DNA of 64,000 bases, from the NCBI GenBank assembly GCA_037893245.1, contig JBAIAA010000693.1, forward strand, positions 372,001 through 436,000, written 5' to 3'. This DNA comes from Crossaster papposus. Taxonomy: Eukaryota; Echinodermata; Asteroidea; Velatida; Solasteridae. Below are positions 22,886 through 33,307 of the stretch, one piece after another. The stretch's first letter is position 1. The number at the start of each line of letters is the position of its first letter. The translations under genes and the position numbers were made by a program. Below the pieces are notes generated by a model, which searched no databases, was not told the DNA's origin, and saw only the letters and a list, made by a program, of their open reading frames with translations.

Positions 22886-25800
22886 ATGAGTGAATTAAAA
22901 GATAGTTTGGATAGTTTGTCTCGTGCGTCGTCACATGGCAGCAAAGTGTCATCCAAGACTAATTCAAGTGTTCACACAGATGCAGAATTCAAAAGAGCCA
23001 AACTCAAATGCCATCAAAAGGCACTTGAAAAGAAACAGGAGCTCGAAGAGAAAGAACTTAAGCTACGACAAGAAAAGGAACGTCTCAACTTAAACACAGA
23101 AATAGAAATCGAAGAGACAAAACTGGCCATACTTGAGAGAATCGAAAAGGACTCGATCAAGACTCGTGCGTCTCTCGACTTTTGTGATAACGACAAGCGG
23201 CCAAGCGATGCGGTCAAAGACTGGTTAGCAGAGCATAATGAAGTAGGCCCACCTCAACTCACCCCTCACTTTCCACAGCCGCAAAAAGAACCAAGGGAAC
23301 AGGAATCTCATTGCTTGAGGCCTAACCAGTTGTTTCATGATGATGCAATAAAGCCACCAGACCAGTTTAAAGACACGCAACAACAAGAGTCGCAAGTATG
23401 CCCAGGACAAAATCGAAGAAACCTGAATCAAGGCGATGCAACAAACACCACAGGTATGCTAAATGTTATGAAGCAACAGGGCGATCTAACTAAACTGCTC
23501 TTGGAGGCTCAGGTAAAATCTACTTTACCACGCAGAGCTATACCAGTGTATGGCGGCGACCCCTTGGATTACGCAAGTTGGCTCACTGCGTTCCAACACG
23601 GGATTGAAGAAAAAACTACAAATGACAGGGAAAGGCTCTACTTTCTCGAGCAGTACACTACAGGTGCACCTAAGGCTCTGGTTCGTAGTTGTATGCAACT
23701 ACCGTCAGACAAGGGTTATCAGCAGGCCAAAGAGCTGTTGAAAAAGAAGTACGGCAACAAGTATCGTATAAACGAAGAAATGATGCGAAAAGCCAGAGGA
23801 TGGCCTGAAATAAAAAACAACGACTCGAAAGCATTGGAGAAATTATCTTTGTTTCTCCATGAATGCGCTAACACTGTGACTTCACTGGATATCAAAGGCG
23901 AGTTGGACTACGCTGCTAACATCAAGACACTGGTAAATAAGTTACCATACAACTTGAGGGACAAGTGGAGACACAAGGTGGATTACATAGAGGAAAATCA
24001 ACAAAGAAGTACCAGTTTCAAGGACTTGGTAGAATTTGTAGACAGACTAGCAAGAGTCGCATCAAATCCAGTGTATGGAGAAATCACTACAACGAAAGAC
24101 GATAAGGGATACAATAAGTATCAAAGCGAATTCAAGAAAAATACCAAAAGCTCCAGCTTTGCAACAAACGTCGCTTCCCCGAAAAACCAGGCGTATCTAT
24201 ACAAAACCCCATCCAAGGATGGTACTCCTGACGCATGCATCTTCTGCAATGAAAAGAATCACTCCATAGCAGTATGCCGAAAACTCGATGCCAAGAAAAA
24301 CAAAGACAAAATTGAGTTTATGAAGACAAAAGGTCTTTGTTTCGGCTGCCTGAAGAAAGGTACCCACATCAGTAAAGACTGCACCAGGAGACTGACATGT
24401 AATAAGTGTGGACGGCAGCATCCAACAATTCTCCATCGTGATGGCGAGGAAAGTAAAGATGTTTCTTTTTCGCAGATGGCAACGCCTAATAAGTCGAATG
24501 AAGCCAGTAAGACAACCACAAGTAACGCAAGTCGTAGTCATACTGGGGCCGGCGACGGCGAATACCGACCAGCGGTCATACCAGTCATGGTTCAAGCGAA
24601 AGAATCTGGAAAGACTGTTAAAACGTATGCCTTTCTCGACGAAGGAAGTGACTCGGTATTCTGCTCAGAAAAACTTCGCAAACAATTGAATATGAAAGGT
24701 CGGAAATCAAAGCTCTGCATCCAGACAATCACAGAACGTACGCTGGTAGAAAGTTTTGCGGTAAGCGGCCTAGAAGTATCGGACATGGAGCTAAGAATCA
24801 CGGTTCCTCTACCAGAAGCATATACCCAAGATGCAATACCAGCATCGAAGGAAGATGCCGTAGTCATGGCAGACATCGAAGAATGGCCATATCTTTCGGA
24901 TGAAATCCAAATACAAGAAGGTTTAGAAGACGACGAAGAAGTTCATGTTGGCCTACTCATTGGCAACAACGTTCCTAAGCTCCTGGAACCATTAAAAGTC
25001 ATCAACAGCCAAAACGACGGACCTTACGCATGCCAGACTTTGCTTGGATGGGCGGTTTATGGCCTTCCAAAGAAGCAGTCCTTATCGATGAGCGAAACTC
25101 GTAAAGTGTCCTCGCACAGAATAATAGTCGCTGATCTCGAACGACAGCTACACCAGATGTACAACCAAGACTTCAATGAAAAGGTCATTGACGATGAACC
25201 CCAGAAGTCAGTGGAAGACAGAAAATTCTTGCGGCTGGTTGAAGAAACTGTGACTTTCGAGGACAGTCACTACACGATCGGACTTCCCAGAAGAAATCCG
25301 GAAGTGAAGATGCCGGACAATAGACCCTTAGCTGAGGAACGAGCAGCCCATCTGAAGCGGAAGCTCAACAGAAATGAAGCGTTCTACGATGAGTACAAGA
25401 ACTTCATGGCGGATATGACAAAGAATGGGTATGCCGAAGAGGTACCGCTCAAGGAGAAAAACCCCAATGATGGTTGTAAATGGTACCTGCCCCATCACGG
25501 AGTATATCACCCGCAAAAGCAAAAGCTAAGAGTAGTGTTCGACTGCGCGGCGAGATATCATGGTACGTCACTTAACGACCAACTCCTACAGGGGCCGGAT
25601 TTGACAAATTCACTGATTGGCGTCCTTACAAGGTTCAGACAGGAACCTGTAGCAATCATGTCGGACATCAAGTCCATGTTTTACCAAGTGAGAGTTCCTA
25701 AGGCTGATGCTGACCTGATGAGGTTCTTGTGGTGGCCCGAGGGCGACTTGAGCCTGCCGTTACGGGAATATAGAATGGTCGTACACACATTCGGCGCGAC

Positions 25801-28489
25801 CTCGTCCCCGTCGTGTGCAAACTATGCATTGAGGAAAACGGCCGAAGACAACAGAGATAAGCATGGATCCAGAGTTACCGACACAATATACGACAATTTC
25901 TACGTGGATGATTGTCTGTGTTCGGTACCAACAGAAGTAGAGGCAGTGTCCCTGGCTAATGATTTGCAGAAGGTTTGTGCCAGCGGTGGGTTCCATCTCA
26001 CGAAATGGATAAGCAACAGTCGAGAAGTTATGAAGAGTATCCCAGAAGCTGAAAGAGCCAAGCAAGTTAAAAGCCTAGACTTGAATCAAGACCTACCAGT
26101 GGAAAAGGCACTCGGAATGCTGTGGTCCGTGGAAAATGACTCCTTTGGGTACAAGATTGACCTGAAGAATCGGCCTTTGACAAGGAGAGGAATTTTGTCG
26201 ACAGCGAGTTCTGTCTATGATCCTCTTGGATTCATAGCACCTGTCATCTTGCCAGCCAAACAAATACTACAAGACTTGTGCAGGCAACAATGCGGATGGG
26301 ACGACCAGATCCCTAACCATAACCTGATCCAATGGCAGAAGTGGCTTTCGGACCTACCCAATTTATCCAACTTTGAGGTAGATAGATGCATCAAGCCGGA
26401 GAACTTTGGGGATCCTGAAAGAGTTCAAATTCACCACTTCTGCGATGCTAGCGAGATTGGCTATGGCACAGTCAGTTACATACGTATGGAGAATAACCGT
26501 GACATCCACTGTTCTTTCTTGACAAGCAAATCAAGAGTAACACCTATCAAGCCAGTCACCATACCAAGACTAGAGCTTACTGCCGCAACCGTAGCAGTAA
26601 GAGTGAACGCTATGTTGCAAAGGGAATTAAAGATCAAAGTCGATGACGTTCACTACTGGACAGATAGTATGTCCGTGCTATGCTATATTGAGAGCACAAC
26701 TGCACGATTTCAGACATTCGTAGCAAACAGAGTCAACGTCATCCGTGAAGGTTCTACACCGGATCAGTGGCATTATGTCAAATCAGCAGACAATCCGGCC
26801 GATGATAGTTCTAGAGGACTTTCTGTAGAAGCATTTTTGAGCTGCGAAAGATGGCTGAGAGGTCCACCATTTTTGTGGAAACCGGAGCATGAATGGCCTG
26901 TCCACGAGATAGAGAAGTCAAAACTCAGGTGCTCGAGTAAAGATCCAGAAGTCAAAGTAGCAGTGAGCAGAGTGCAAAAGGAAGTGGTTGTGGTACAAGA
27001 CACAGTGGACAAACTTCTGAGTCATTACTCAAGCTGGTACAAACTAAAGAAAGCCGTTGGATGGATCCTTAAAGTGAAACAGAAGCTCTTGTCGCAAATC
27101 AAGATAAAGAAGTTGACAAATGGTGACAATCAAACAGAGATGAAGCATGCAATACAAGACACGAACACTGCTGTACATGTATATGCAGTTGCGAAGAACA
27201 AACAAGGAAACGAGGTGACAAAGAAGTCAGTGGAAAGCGAGATAAGGACTGCTGAAAAAAAGAAATTCAAAGGCAACCACGATGAAGGAGGTAGACGAAA
27301 TGGGGTGCAAGCCAGTCCCATTGACCCTCTTACTGTAGACGAAATGCATGCAGCAGAGAGAGCGGTGATAGCGTATGCCCAAAGAAAAGCATTTCCACAG
27401 GAGTTCAGCTCTCTGAAGGAATCGCAAGCAGATTGGAGCAATGCTAATAGAAACAAAGATAGCCAAAGAAGACAACACACTTGCGTGAAGAAAATAAGCC
27501 ACATATTCAGACTTCAACCGTTTATGAAAGATGGCGTACTGAGAGTGGGTGGACGCTTAGCCAAAGCAGCGTTACCAGAAGAAATCAAGTTTCCTACAAT
27601 CTTGCCAAAAGAGTCACCCATCACAGAGCTAATCATGCGTGATGCGCATCAGGCAACTGGCCACGGTGGAAGAAACCACATGTTGGCTTTCGTTCGCAAG
27701 AAAATATGGGTGATAAATGCAAATACAGCAGCCAGAAAGGTTATTAGTAAGTGTGTGACATGCAGGAGACAAAAGGGTAAAGTTGGAGAGCAGCAGATGG
27801 CCGATCTACCAGCGGATCGTGTGACACCTGATGAACCCCCTTTCACCAGTGTGGGCATGGACTATTTCGGACCCTTTGAAATAAAGAGAGGAAGGTCTTT
27901 GGTGAAAAGATATGGTGTGGTATTCACATGCCTAGCTACCAGAGCCATTCATCTAGAGAAGGCGGATTCACTAGACACGGACAGCTGCATCGATGCCATC
28001 AGAAGATTCGTGGCCAGACGAGGTCAAGTTCAGGAAATCAGGTCCGACAACGGCACGAATTTGGTCGGAGCCGAAAGGGAGCTAAAGGCCGAAATACAAA
28101 GATGGAACCAGGCAAAAATCCACGGCTGCCTGTTGCAGAAAAACATAAAGTGGAAATTCAATCCACCGGCAGCTTCTCATTTCGGCGGAATATGGGAGCG
28201 CCAAATTAGAACCGTGAGAAAGATAATGACATCAACCATAAAGGAACAGACACTAACTGATGAAAGTTTGTGCACCTTTCTTTGTGAAGTGGAGGCTATT
28301 ATAAATAGCAGACCAATCACTACAGCACAGAGCGACGCTGATGACTTGGAGCCGTTAACACCCAATCATTTGTTACTTCTAAAAGGCAAACCAAGTCTTC
28401 CACCAGTCGTTGCAGAAGAAACTGGTCCATACGCAAGGCGGAGATGGAAACAAGTTCAGTATCTCGCAGACTTGTTTTGGAAGCGTTAG
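22886..28489 (+). CDS. BEL/Pao gag-pol polyprotein
   Basis: 1,867 residues in one frame, as usual for BEL/Pao. Order: Lys/Glu-rich coiled coil (about 30-110), gag (DUF1759-like, about 205-400), zinc knuckles (CIFCNEKNHSIAVC, CFGCLKKGTHISKDC, CNKCGRQH; about 450-520), aspartic protease with LDEGSDSVF near 580, reverse transcriptase (about 830-1080) with FYVDDCL at about residue 1005, RNase H-like segment (HFCDASEIGYG near 1184), integrase zinc module (HGGRNHML, CVTCRRQKG) and catalytic core with acidic residues in VGMDYFGPF, RSDNGTN and IWERQIR. It copies the element RNA and inserts the DNA. It ends at a TAG (28487-28489); the same frame continues. Confidence 0.95.
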   Translation: MSELKDSLDSLSRASSHGSKVSSKTNSSVHTDAEFKRAKLKCHQKALEKKQELEEKELKLRQEKERLNLNTEIEIEETKLAILERIEKDSIKTRASLDFCDNDKRPSDAVKDWLAEHNEVGPPQLTPHFPQPQKEPREQESHCLRPNQLFHDDAIKPPDQFKDTQQQESQVCPGQNRRNLNQGDATNTTGMLNVMKQQGDLTKLLLEAQVKSTLPRRAIPVYGGDPLDYASWLTAFQHGIEEKTTNDRERLYFLEQYTTGAPKALVRSCMQLPSDKGYQQAKELLKKKYGNKYRINEEMMRKARGWPEIKNNDSKALEKLSLFLHECANTVTSLDIKGELDYAANIKTLVNKLPYNLRDKWRHKVDYIEENQQRSTSFKDLVEFVDRLARVASNPVYGEITTTKDDKGYNKYQSEFKKNTKSSSFATNVASPKNQAYLYKTPSKDGTPDACIFCNEKNHSIAVCRKLDAKKNKDKIEFMKTKGLCFGCLKKGTHISKDCTRRLTCNKCGRQHPTILHRDGEESKDVSFSQMATPNKSNEASKTTTSNASRSHTGAGDGEYRPAVIPVMVQAKESGKTVKTYAFLDEGSDSVFCSEKLRKQLNMKGRKSKLCIQTITERTLVESFAVSGLEVSDMELRITVPLPEAYTQDAIPASKEDAVVMADIEEWPYLSDEIQIQEGLEDDEEVHVGLLIGNNVPKLLEPLKVINSQNDGPYACQTLLGWAVYGLPKKQSLSMSETRKVSSHRIIVADLERQLHQMYNQDFNEKVIDDEPQKSVEDRKFLRLVEETVTFEDSHYTIGLPRRNPEVKMPDNRPLAEERAAHLKRKLNRNEAFYDEYKNFMADMTKNGYAEEVPLKEKNPNDGCKWYLPHHGVYHPQKQKLRVVFDCAARYHGTSLNDQLLQGPDLTNSLIGVLTRFRQEPVAIMSDIKSMFYQVRVPKADADLMRFLWWPEGDLSLPLREYRMVVHTFGATSSPSCANYALRKTAEDNRDKHGSRVTDTIYDNFYVDDCLCSVPTEVEAVSLANDLQKVCASGGFHLTKWISNSREVMKSIPEAERAKQVKSLDLNQDLPVEKALGMLWSVENDSFGYKIDLKNRPLTRRGILSTASSVYDPLGFIAPVILPAKQILQDLCRQQCGWDDQIPNHNLIQWQKWLSDLPNLSNFEVDRCIKPENFGDPERVQIHHFCDASEIGYGTVSYIRMENNRDIHCSFLTSKSRVTPIKPVTIPRLELTAATVAVRVNAMLQRELKIKVDDVHYWTDSMSVLCYIESTTARFQTFVANRVNVIREGSTPDQWHYVKSADNPADDSSRGLSVEAFLSCERWLRGPPFLWKPEHEWPVHEIEKSKLRCSSKDPEVKVAVSRVQKEVVVVQDTVDKLLSHYSSWYKLKKAVGWILKVKQKLLSQIKIKKLTNGDNQTEMKHAIQDTNTAVHVYAVAKNKQGNEVTKKSVESEIRTAEKKKFKGNHDEGGRRNGVQASPIDPLTVDEMHAAERAVIAYAQRKAFPQEFSSLKESQADWSNANRNKDSQRRQHTCVKKISHIFRLQPFMKDGVLRVGGRLAKAALPEEIKFPTILPKESPITELIMRDAHQATGHGGRNHMLAFVRKKIWVINANTAARKVISKCVTCRRQKGKVGEQQMADLPADRVTPDEPPFTSVGMDYFGPFEIKRGRSLVKRYGVVFTCLATRAIHLEKADSLDTDSCIDAIRRFVARRGQVQEIRSDNGTNLVGAERELKAEIQRWNQAKIHGCLLQKNIKWKFNPPAASHFGGIWERQIRTVRKIMTSTIKEQTLTDESLCTFLCEVEAIINSRPITTAQSDADDLEPLTPNHLLLLKGKPSLPPVVAEETGPYARRRWKQVQYLADLFWKR

Positions 28490-28738
28490 ACAAGAGAGTA
28501 CCTCTTGCAACTGCAAGAAAGACAGAAGTGGGTCCGACCAAGAGCTAACTTCAAAACTGGAGACGTGGTTCTCGTCGTAGACGGCTCACGACCAAGAAAC
28601 ACCTGGATCATGGGAAGGGTGATAAACACACTGCCAGACAAAAAGGGACTTGTGCGTCAAGTGGAAATACGTACAAAGTCATCTGTGTTGAGAAGACCAA
28701 TCCACAAGCTGTGTCTGCTGCTAGGAGAAGGCGAATAA
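28490..28738 (+). CDS. BEL/Pao integrase tail after stop (DUF5641-like)
   Basis: Continues the gag-pol frame after the TAG at 28487-28489 and ends at TAA. The segment FKTGDVVLVVDGSRPRNTW with IMGRVINTLPDKKGLVRQVE is the DUF5641-type end of BEL/Pao integrases. So the stop cuts off a normal part of the polyprotein, and this is not a separate gene. Confidence 0.85.
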   Translation, partial: TREYLLQLQERQKWVRPRANFKTGDVVLVVDGSRPRNTWIMGRVINTLPDKKGLVRQVEIRTKSSVLRRPIHKLCLLLGEGE

Positions 28739-29955
28739 AGACATACGTATCTTCGACAAGTAGCACGATGTGGATGCCTAAAAGGACAAATCGTGGAGCT
28801 TGGATTCAATCGAAGCAACCTGTGAGATAGTTGCCGTCAACGTAGTGGACTGTTGCACACGTTACAATAAAGTGTAGATGGTTACTGTGTTGCAGCGTTC
28901 CTGGGCGAGTCGAGGCGCCATAACCTCTTTCATCATTCAGGTCTAAGGGAAGGAAATGTCCCTAGACTACAGTTGCCATACTACCACTCAAATTGTTACA
29001 ATGTGCACCCCTGCAAACTGAAGGGTGAACCAGTTGACTTTTCGTAGGAGACAAGGAGGAACGATCGATCCAGATGTGGTGACCAGAAGCAAGATCTATC
29101 TAGAACAAGAGGAGCAGTTACTTGTCCCAAACGAGTTCATGCCAATCTACGCTCGTATGAGAACAATGAGACAGTTGACTTGGATAAGCAAATATGTTGA
29201 TGATGCGTTTGACCTTGGAATACGCGGGTTGGACTTTCACCATCCAATGATTGTGTGACTAGCACTGGCAGGGTCAAATGTTGCGTAATTAACTTTCGAC
29301 CAAATTTACAATGTTTTTTTTTTTTTTTTTTTTCAGTTCAGAAAATTGTTATTCCTTCTAGCCAGCAAGGAATCCGTGGCTAGTTTGTTCGTTGCTTAAA
29401 AAAAATTGATGTTGAAGTGTGGGCGTTTTAACAAAAATCTTTCCTACACAGCCAATGTTATATCACACACTCATTTGGGTCAATCCTACATGCCAATGTG
29501 ATATTTTATTTCGAACATTTTAGCGCTTGATGTCTAATTGTATTAATTAATCAAACAATGTACGCGTGTATATTAAAATGTTCAATTTGTTAAGACTCTA
29601 AACATAATATCGGACTCAGACACTGAAAATAAGTACGCGCAGTCACATCAATTCAAATTTACAAAATTGTATTGAAGTTAACACAAATACAAGTACACAA
29701 AGTTAATAGAACATTAATCTTTCAGATGTGGCTTAAATCACTTACAAATCACATTTGCCTATACAATGTTTTAGAAAGCGTTCGCAAAGATGTGTCTAGG
29801 ACTTACAAGTTTTATTCAAATTGTTGTTTAAAGAGATTGTACACCTTGTGATGACTGAACTTTGGGTTTTAGTAATGCAAATGTTTTAGTTAAAGATGTC
29901 AATTGCATGTTAAAGTAATTGTCACGTGACCACTTAAGACAATTAGGGGCCGGAA
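28739..29955 (+). other. 3' segment of BEL/Pao element
   Basis: Lies between pol and the right LTR. Mostly non-coding and AT-rich with a 23-T tract near 29312. It contains one 77-residue open frame at 29025-29258 and a short purine-rich stretch (AGGGGCCGGAA) just before the right LTR, a candidate polypurine tract. Confidence 0.6.
29025..29258 (+). CDS. Small unknown open frame in BEL 3' segment
   Basis: 77 residues, with QEEQLLVPNEFMPIYARM and WISKYVDDAFDLGIRGLDF. No signal peptide or membrane segment, so not an envelope-like protein. I do not recognise it. It may be a captured cellular piece, a leftover coding block or chance. Confidence 0.25.
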   Translation: MNQLTFRRRQGGTIDPDVVTRSKIYLEQEEQLLVPNEFMPIYARMRTMRQLTWISKYVDDAFDLGIRGLDFHHPMIV

Positions 29956-30294
29956 TGTAAGTGCCATTTCTCTACCGTGCGAGTTATATGGCGCCCTCGC
30001 TCGTTTCGGGGGTGTTAGGGTCGGGCCTTTTGACATTGGAAAAGTTAGCGTCACCTAGGAAGATTCACAAGTTTTTAACCGTCAATCGTCGTCAATCATT
30101 GTCATACGTTTACCATTGGACTATACTTTTTGGAACAGTAATTAAAGGACTCAAGTTAAAGTTATAAGAAGTGTTCATCTGAGTCGTGAGTACTGAGTTA
30201 TTACCAACAGAAAGTGGATTACGACTACGAGTTAAGAACCTGGAAATTTAGGTACCAGTGACGCTCAACAAAAACGGAGTATTGGGCTCCCACA
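29956..30294 (+). repeat. 3' LTR of BEL/Pao element
   Basis: 339 bp, same sequence and ends as the left LTR at 22167-22505, followed by GTAGC (30295-30299), the direct repeat of 22162-22166. Confidence 0.95.
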
Positions 30295-30570
30295 GTAGCG
30301 ATCGTACATTTATTACGTAATTTCAGATGAGAGTTGCCATAAATCACCTTAGATTGCACCAAAGAGCATCTAGAATCAACAAATTTCCACAGCCCTTAAG
30401 CGGCCCCCGCACCCCAGGCCGTAATTGGCTTCGCGCTACGCGATCGCTGGACTCAAGTTTGGTAGGTGAATGGTACAACTTGTACAACTCGACAAACCTC
30501 CCCCCCAAAAAAAAAAATATCTCCCCTGCAATCTGTGCAGTATCAAATTAGGTTTGGAACAATGTACCTT

Positions 30571-30705
30571 CTTTCCTTCATGATTAAGAAAAGTAGGTAT
30601 TTCACTCAATAACATGTTTTCAAATGCTTGCGTCTGCTGTTTCAGAAATGTAGGTGATTTGGCCAGGAATGACCCTACTGTTTTTAAACCAGCCAAGCAT
30701 GTACT
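30571..30705 (-). CDS. Possible host exon, unknown
   Basis: An open block starting after an AAACAG acceptor-like site and ending at AAG/GTACAT. It encodes GLKTVGSFLAKSPTFLKQQ and FENMLLSEIPTFLNHEG. No family recognised. Confidence 0.3.
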
Positions 30706-30912
30706 GTTTTATGCAATTTTATGTTAACTTTAGACATGTTAAAATGGGAATTATTTAGAATGGGACATTATTTTCAAACTTTTTCTCAAGTGAGAAACCG
30801 ATTTTCGAACGTGTACAGGTATGTATAGATTCAGGAATTTCTAAGACGTGTCTAAAACAATTTTTGTTTCCAAAAAAGTGTCTTTGAACACTGACACACC
30901 TTCTTTGCTTAC

Positions 30913-30998
30913 CTGTGCTTTTCCATACTTTTAACATCTTGGTAGAGCCTTGATAATCAATGGCGGAATCCAGTCCATTGTGTTCTGCATGATACACC
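30913..30998 (-). CDS. Possible host exon, unknown
   Basis: Starts after TTTCCTCAG and ends before GTAAGC, both good splice sites. Encodes YHAEHNGLDSAIDYQGSTK. With the block at 30571-30705 it may belong to one minus-strand gene whose other exons I did not find. Confidence 0.35.
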
Positions 30999-30999
30999 T

Positions 31000-32063
31000 G
31001 AGGAAATTGAAATTGATAAATAAAGGTTTTCAATGTTGGTCATGGCATTTGTCAATGCAACACCAAGAAGGAATGCTGCACAGTAGTGGTGGGCAATTCT
31101 AATCGATTCAAAACTCGGAATCGGAATTCCACTTTTTTGAGGAATCGATTTCCTGAAGTAGTCGATTCCATTCCTAAAAGATTTGATTCCAGAAAGCGCC
31201 AAACAATATTCAGAAGAATTCCGACTCTGCAATCCCAGCAATTTTTTGAAATAGCAACGCGACAGTGATCTCAAGCCAAATCCTGAAAGCGCGCAAGATG
31301 ATTTAGGTTGCCAGCTAGAGTCAACAAAAATATTTTCATTGAATTCCTTTACCCCAAAATGGGAGTGAATAACGAGGTCAATTTGGCTGTTAAATGTAAA
31401 AAGCAATTAAAACAACTTTCGTCAAGTTCAATTAAAGGTCACCTATTGGGGTAACATGAGGTTAAGGTAATGTTGGTTTGTTCAATTGTTTGGTGCTGTC
31501 ATGTGAACAGTCAGACTTCAATCTCAGCTACATGTACTTGGTGACAGTAATTTTGGGGTAGGGGATACTTCATATGACATATGAGACATTTGAGGTCACA
31601 GGTCATCTAAGGGCCACATGAGGGCATTTTACAGACTGTATACGTTTCACTTGCAGTATTTGTTGTTATACATTTGTACATTGTGCATGAGCTGATGGAA
31701 CCATGTATGGTACGTATTAGCAGAATTCATAAATTGCACTGGCACTGCATCAGGCCTGAAAGTCCATTAAAAGCATTATATTCCATCAATTTTTTCTACG
31801 CCAGGCCTATATTAGGACCATGAGTCTGCCAAAATCCAACGGATTGGGGGGGGGGGGGTGGAGGGTGATTTGGCAGATTTGGGATGGTTCAGGTTAAAAT
31901 GTGGAGGAGTTCCTCAAAACATGAAAACAATTTAACAAAACAACCCCAAAACAATTTTTTTTTAAATGCAAAACTAAAACAACACCAAACACAACTCAAA
32001 CTCAAAAATATTTCTGTGTCCCAAAAAAGTGTCAAGGTACAGAACCTTCATGAAACAATTTAA
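31000..32063. other. No recognised gene
   Basis: Contains GGAATCG/CGATTCC-rich sequence at 31090-31270, which may be the end of a decayed DNA element, and a G tract near 31848. Nothing coding recognised. Confidence 0.35.
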
Positions 32064-32443
32064 AAGTAGGATACACCATTTGATATAACAAAAGATATAA
32101 CAAAACCAATTACTACAGAATTATTAAGAAATATCTTGCTTTTTTTTGAGTAAATAAAGTAAAACGATTGCGCAAAATATCCCCTAAAATTGAATTTTAT
32201 TTAAACAAATTACGCTGGTGATCAGGAAAAAAAACCAAAAAACAAGAACAACTCCCGGACGCATGTTGAAAAAGAAGGCTGTTTTTCTTGCTTTTTTTTC
32301 TCGGCATTCATGATTGTCAAACTTCGTACAGGTCAGTAATTTAATATATAATTAATACACCCCCCCCACCCCTCCCCCCACCCGAAAACAAAATATCACC
32401 CATTTCTAATAATTCAAGCAATTATCAATGGTGTATCCTACCT
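32064..32443. mobile_element. TTAA-type MITE with AAGTAGGATACACC ends
   Basis: A 380-bp element with ends AAGTAGGATACACCATT and, reversed, AGGTAGGATACACCATT. TTAA lies on both sides (32060-32063, 32444-32447), as in Kolobok or piggyBac. No transposase inside. Confidence 0.8.
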
Positions 32444-33069
32444 TTAATTCCCAGAGGCCTACTAAAAAATAATGAGGATAAGAAACAAACAAAAATTAAG
32501 GCAGGCAAGCAGGAAAGCTGGCAGGGGTGCATGTGGCTGCATTTACATTGTACAGTAACATCCCAGAGTGTTGTTTGCAAATAGACGGGTACCTTTGGGA
32601 TTTCTTTCCAAAACTATACAAAAAATATTATCCAAACATACCGGTATTAAGAAATTGTGGGCAGCTGACACACTAATTGAACCTTTTTGCCTATGTGAGC
32701 CTCTGGGAACCTCTTCACAACTTAACTAAAAAACATCTCATGAAGGAGTAACTAAAAAATTGAAATACAATATATATGAAAACAAGTTTAGCAACCACAA
32801 CTTCAACGCAACCTGACAAGTTTTAACACTTACACAGTGCTTCAAACGTACTTGTACAACGTACAGGAGTGTAAACTGCAAAGAGACAAACCTCATTGCA
32901 CAGGAAAAAGTTAATGCCACCAGCTGCAGACAATCTTTTTTTTTACAGCATACAGAAGAACATTACCAGGTGTTTGTTACATGACTCATTTAAGCGGTGT
33001 CTACTAATGCATGTTTCAGGACAGTAAATGTACTTCCATTCAGACTGTATCCACATAATGGAAAATAAT

Positions 33070-33303
33070 CCAGTTCGCGCCGGGATTATTTTAACATCGC
33101 CGAGCCCACGGGCGGGATTATTTTTAACGAAACTCGATCTGAAGCGTGTTCAGGCTGATAGTGCCGGGAAGCACGCCCACGCATTTCCGGCATTGCCCGC
33201 TGCTAACATACATTTCCGAACTTGAACTTGGCGTGTTTATCCGTCATCCGTTTTGAATCTGGGAAAATTTTTGCGTTTATATACGTCATCCGGCGCGAAC
33301 TGG
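33070..33303. mobile_element. 234-bp TTAA MITE, copy A
   Basis: Ends CCAGTTCGCGCCGG and CCGGCGCGAACTGG. TTAA follows on the right (33304-33307); the left side reads ATAAT, a decayed duplication or a different target. Same length as copy B at 63664-63897 but in opposite orientation. It ends the reading frame of the transposase pseudogene next to it. Confidence 0.9.
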
Positions 33304-33307
33304 TTAA

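Larger units (their letters stand above)
22167..30294 (+). mobile_element. BEL/Pao LTR retrotransposon, near-complete
   Basis: An 8,128-bp element with matching LTRs, GTAGC target duplication (22162-22166, 30295-30299), one long gag-pol frame, a 1.2-kb 3' segment and a short purine-rich stretch before the right LTR. Matching LTRs suggest a recent insertion. One in-frame TAG interrupts the polyprotein near its end. Confidence 0.95.

Noticed and set aside
22886-28489. Many antisense frames within the BEL polyprotein
   Set aside because: Shadows of the long gag-pol frame.
31086-31268. A coding frame in the GGAATCG/CGATTCC-rich stretch
   Set aside because: Driven by short palindromic repeats, probably the end of a decayed element whose other end I could not find.
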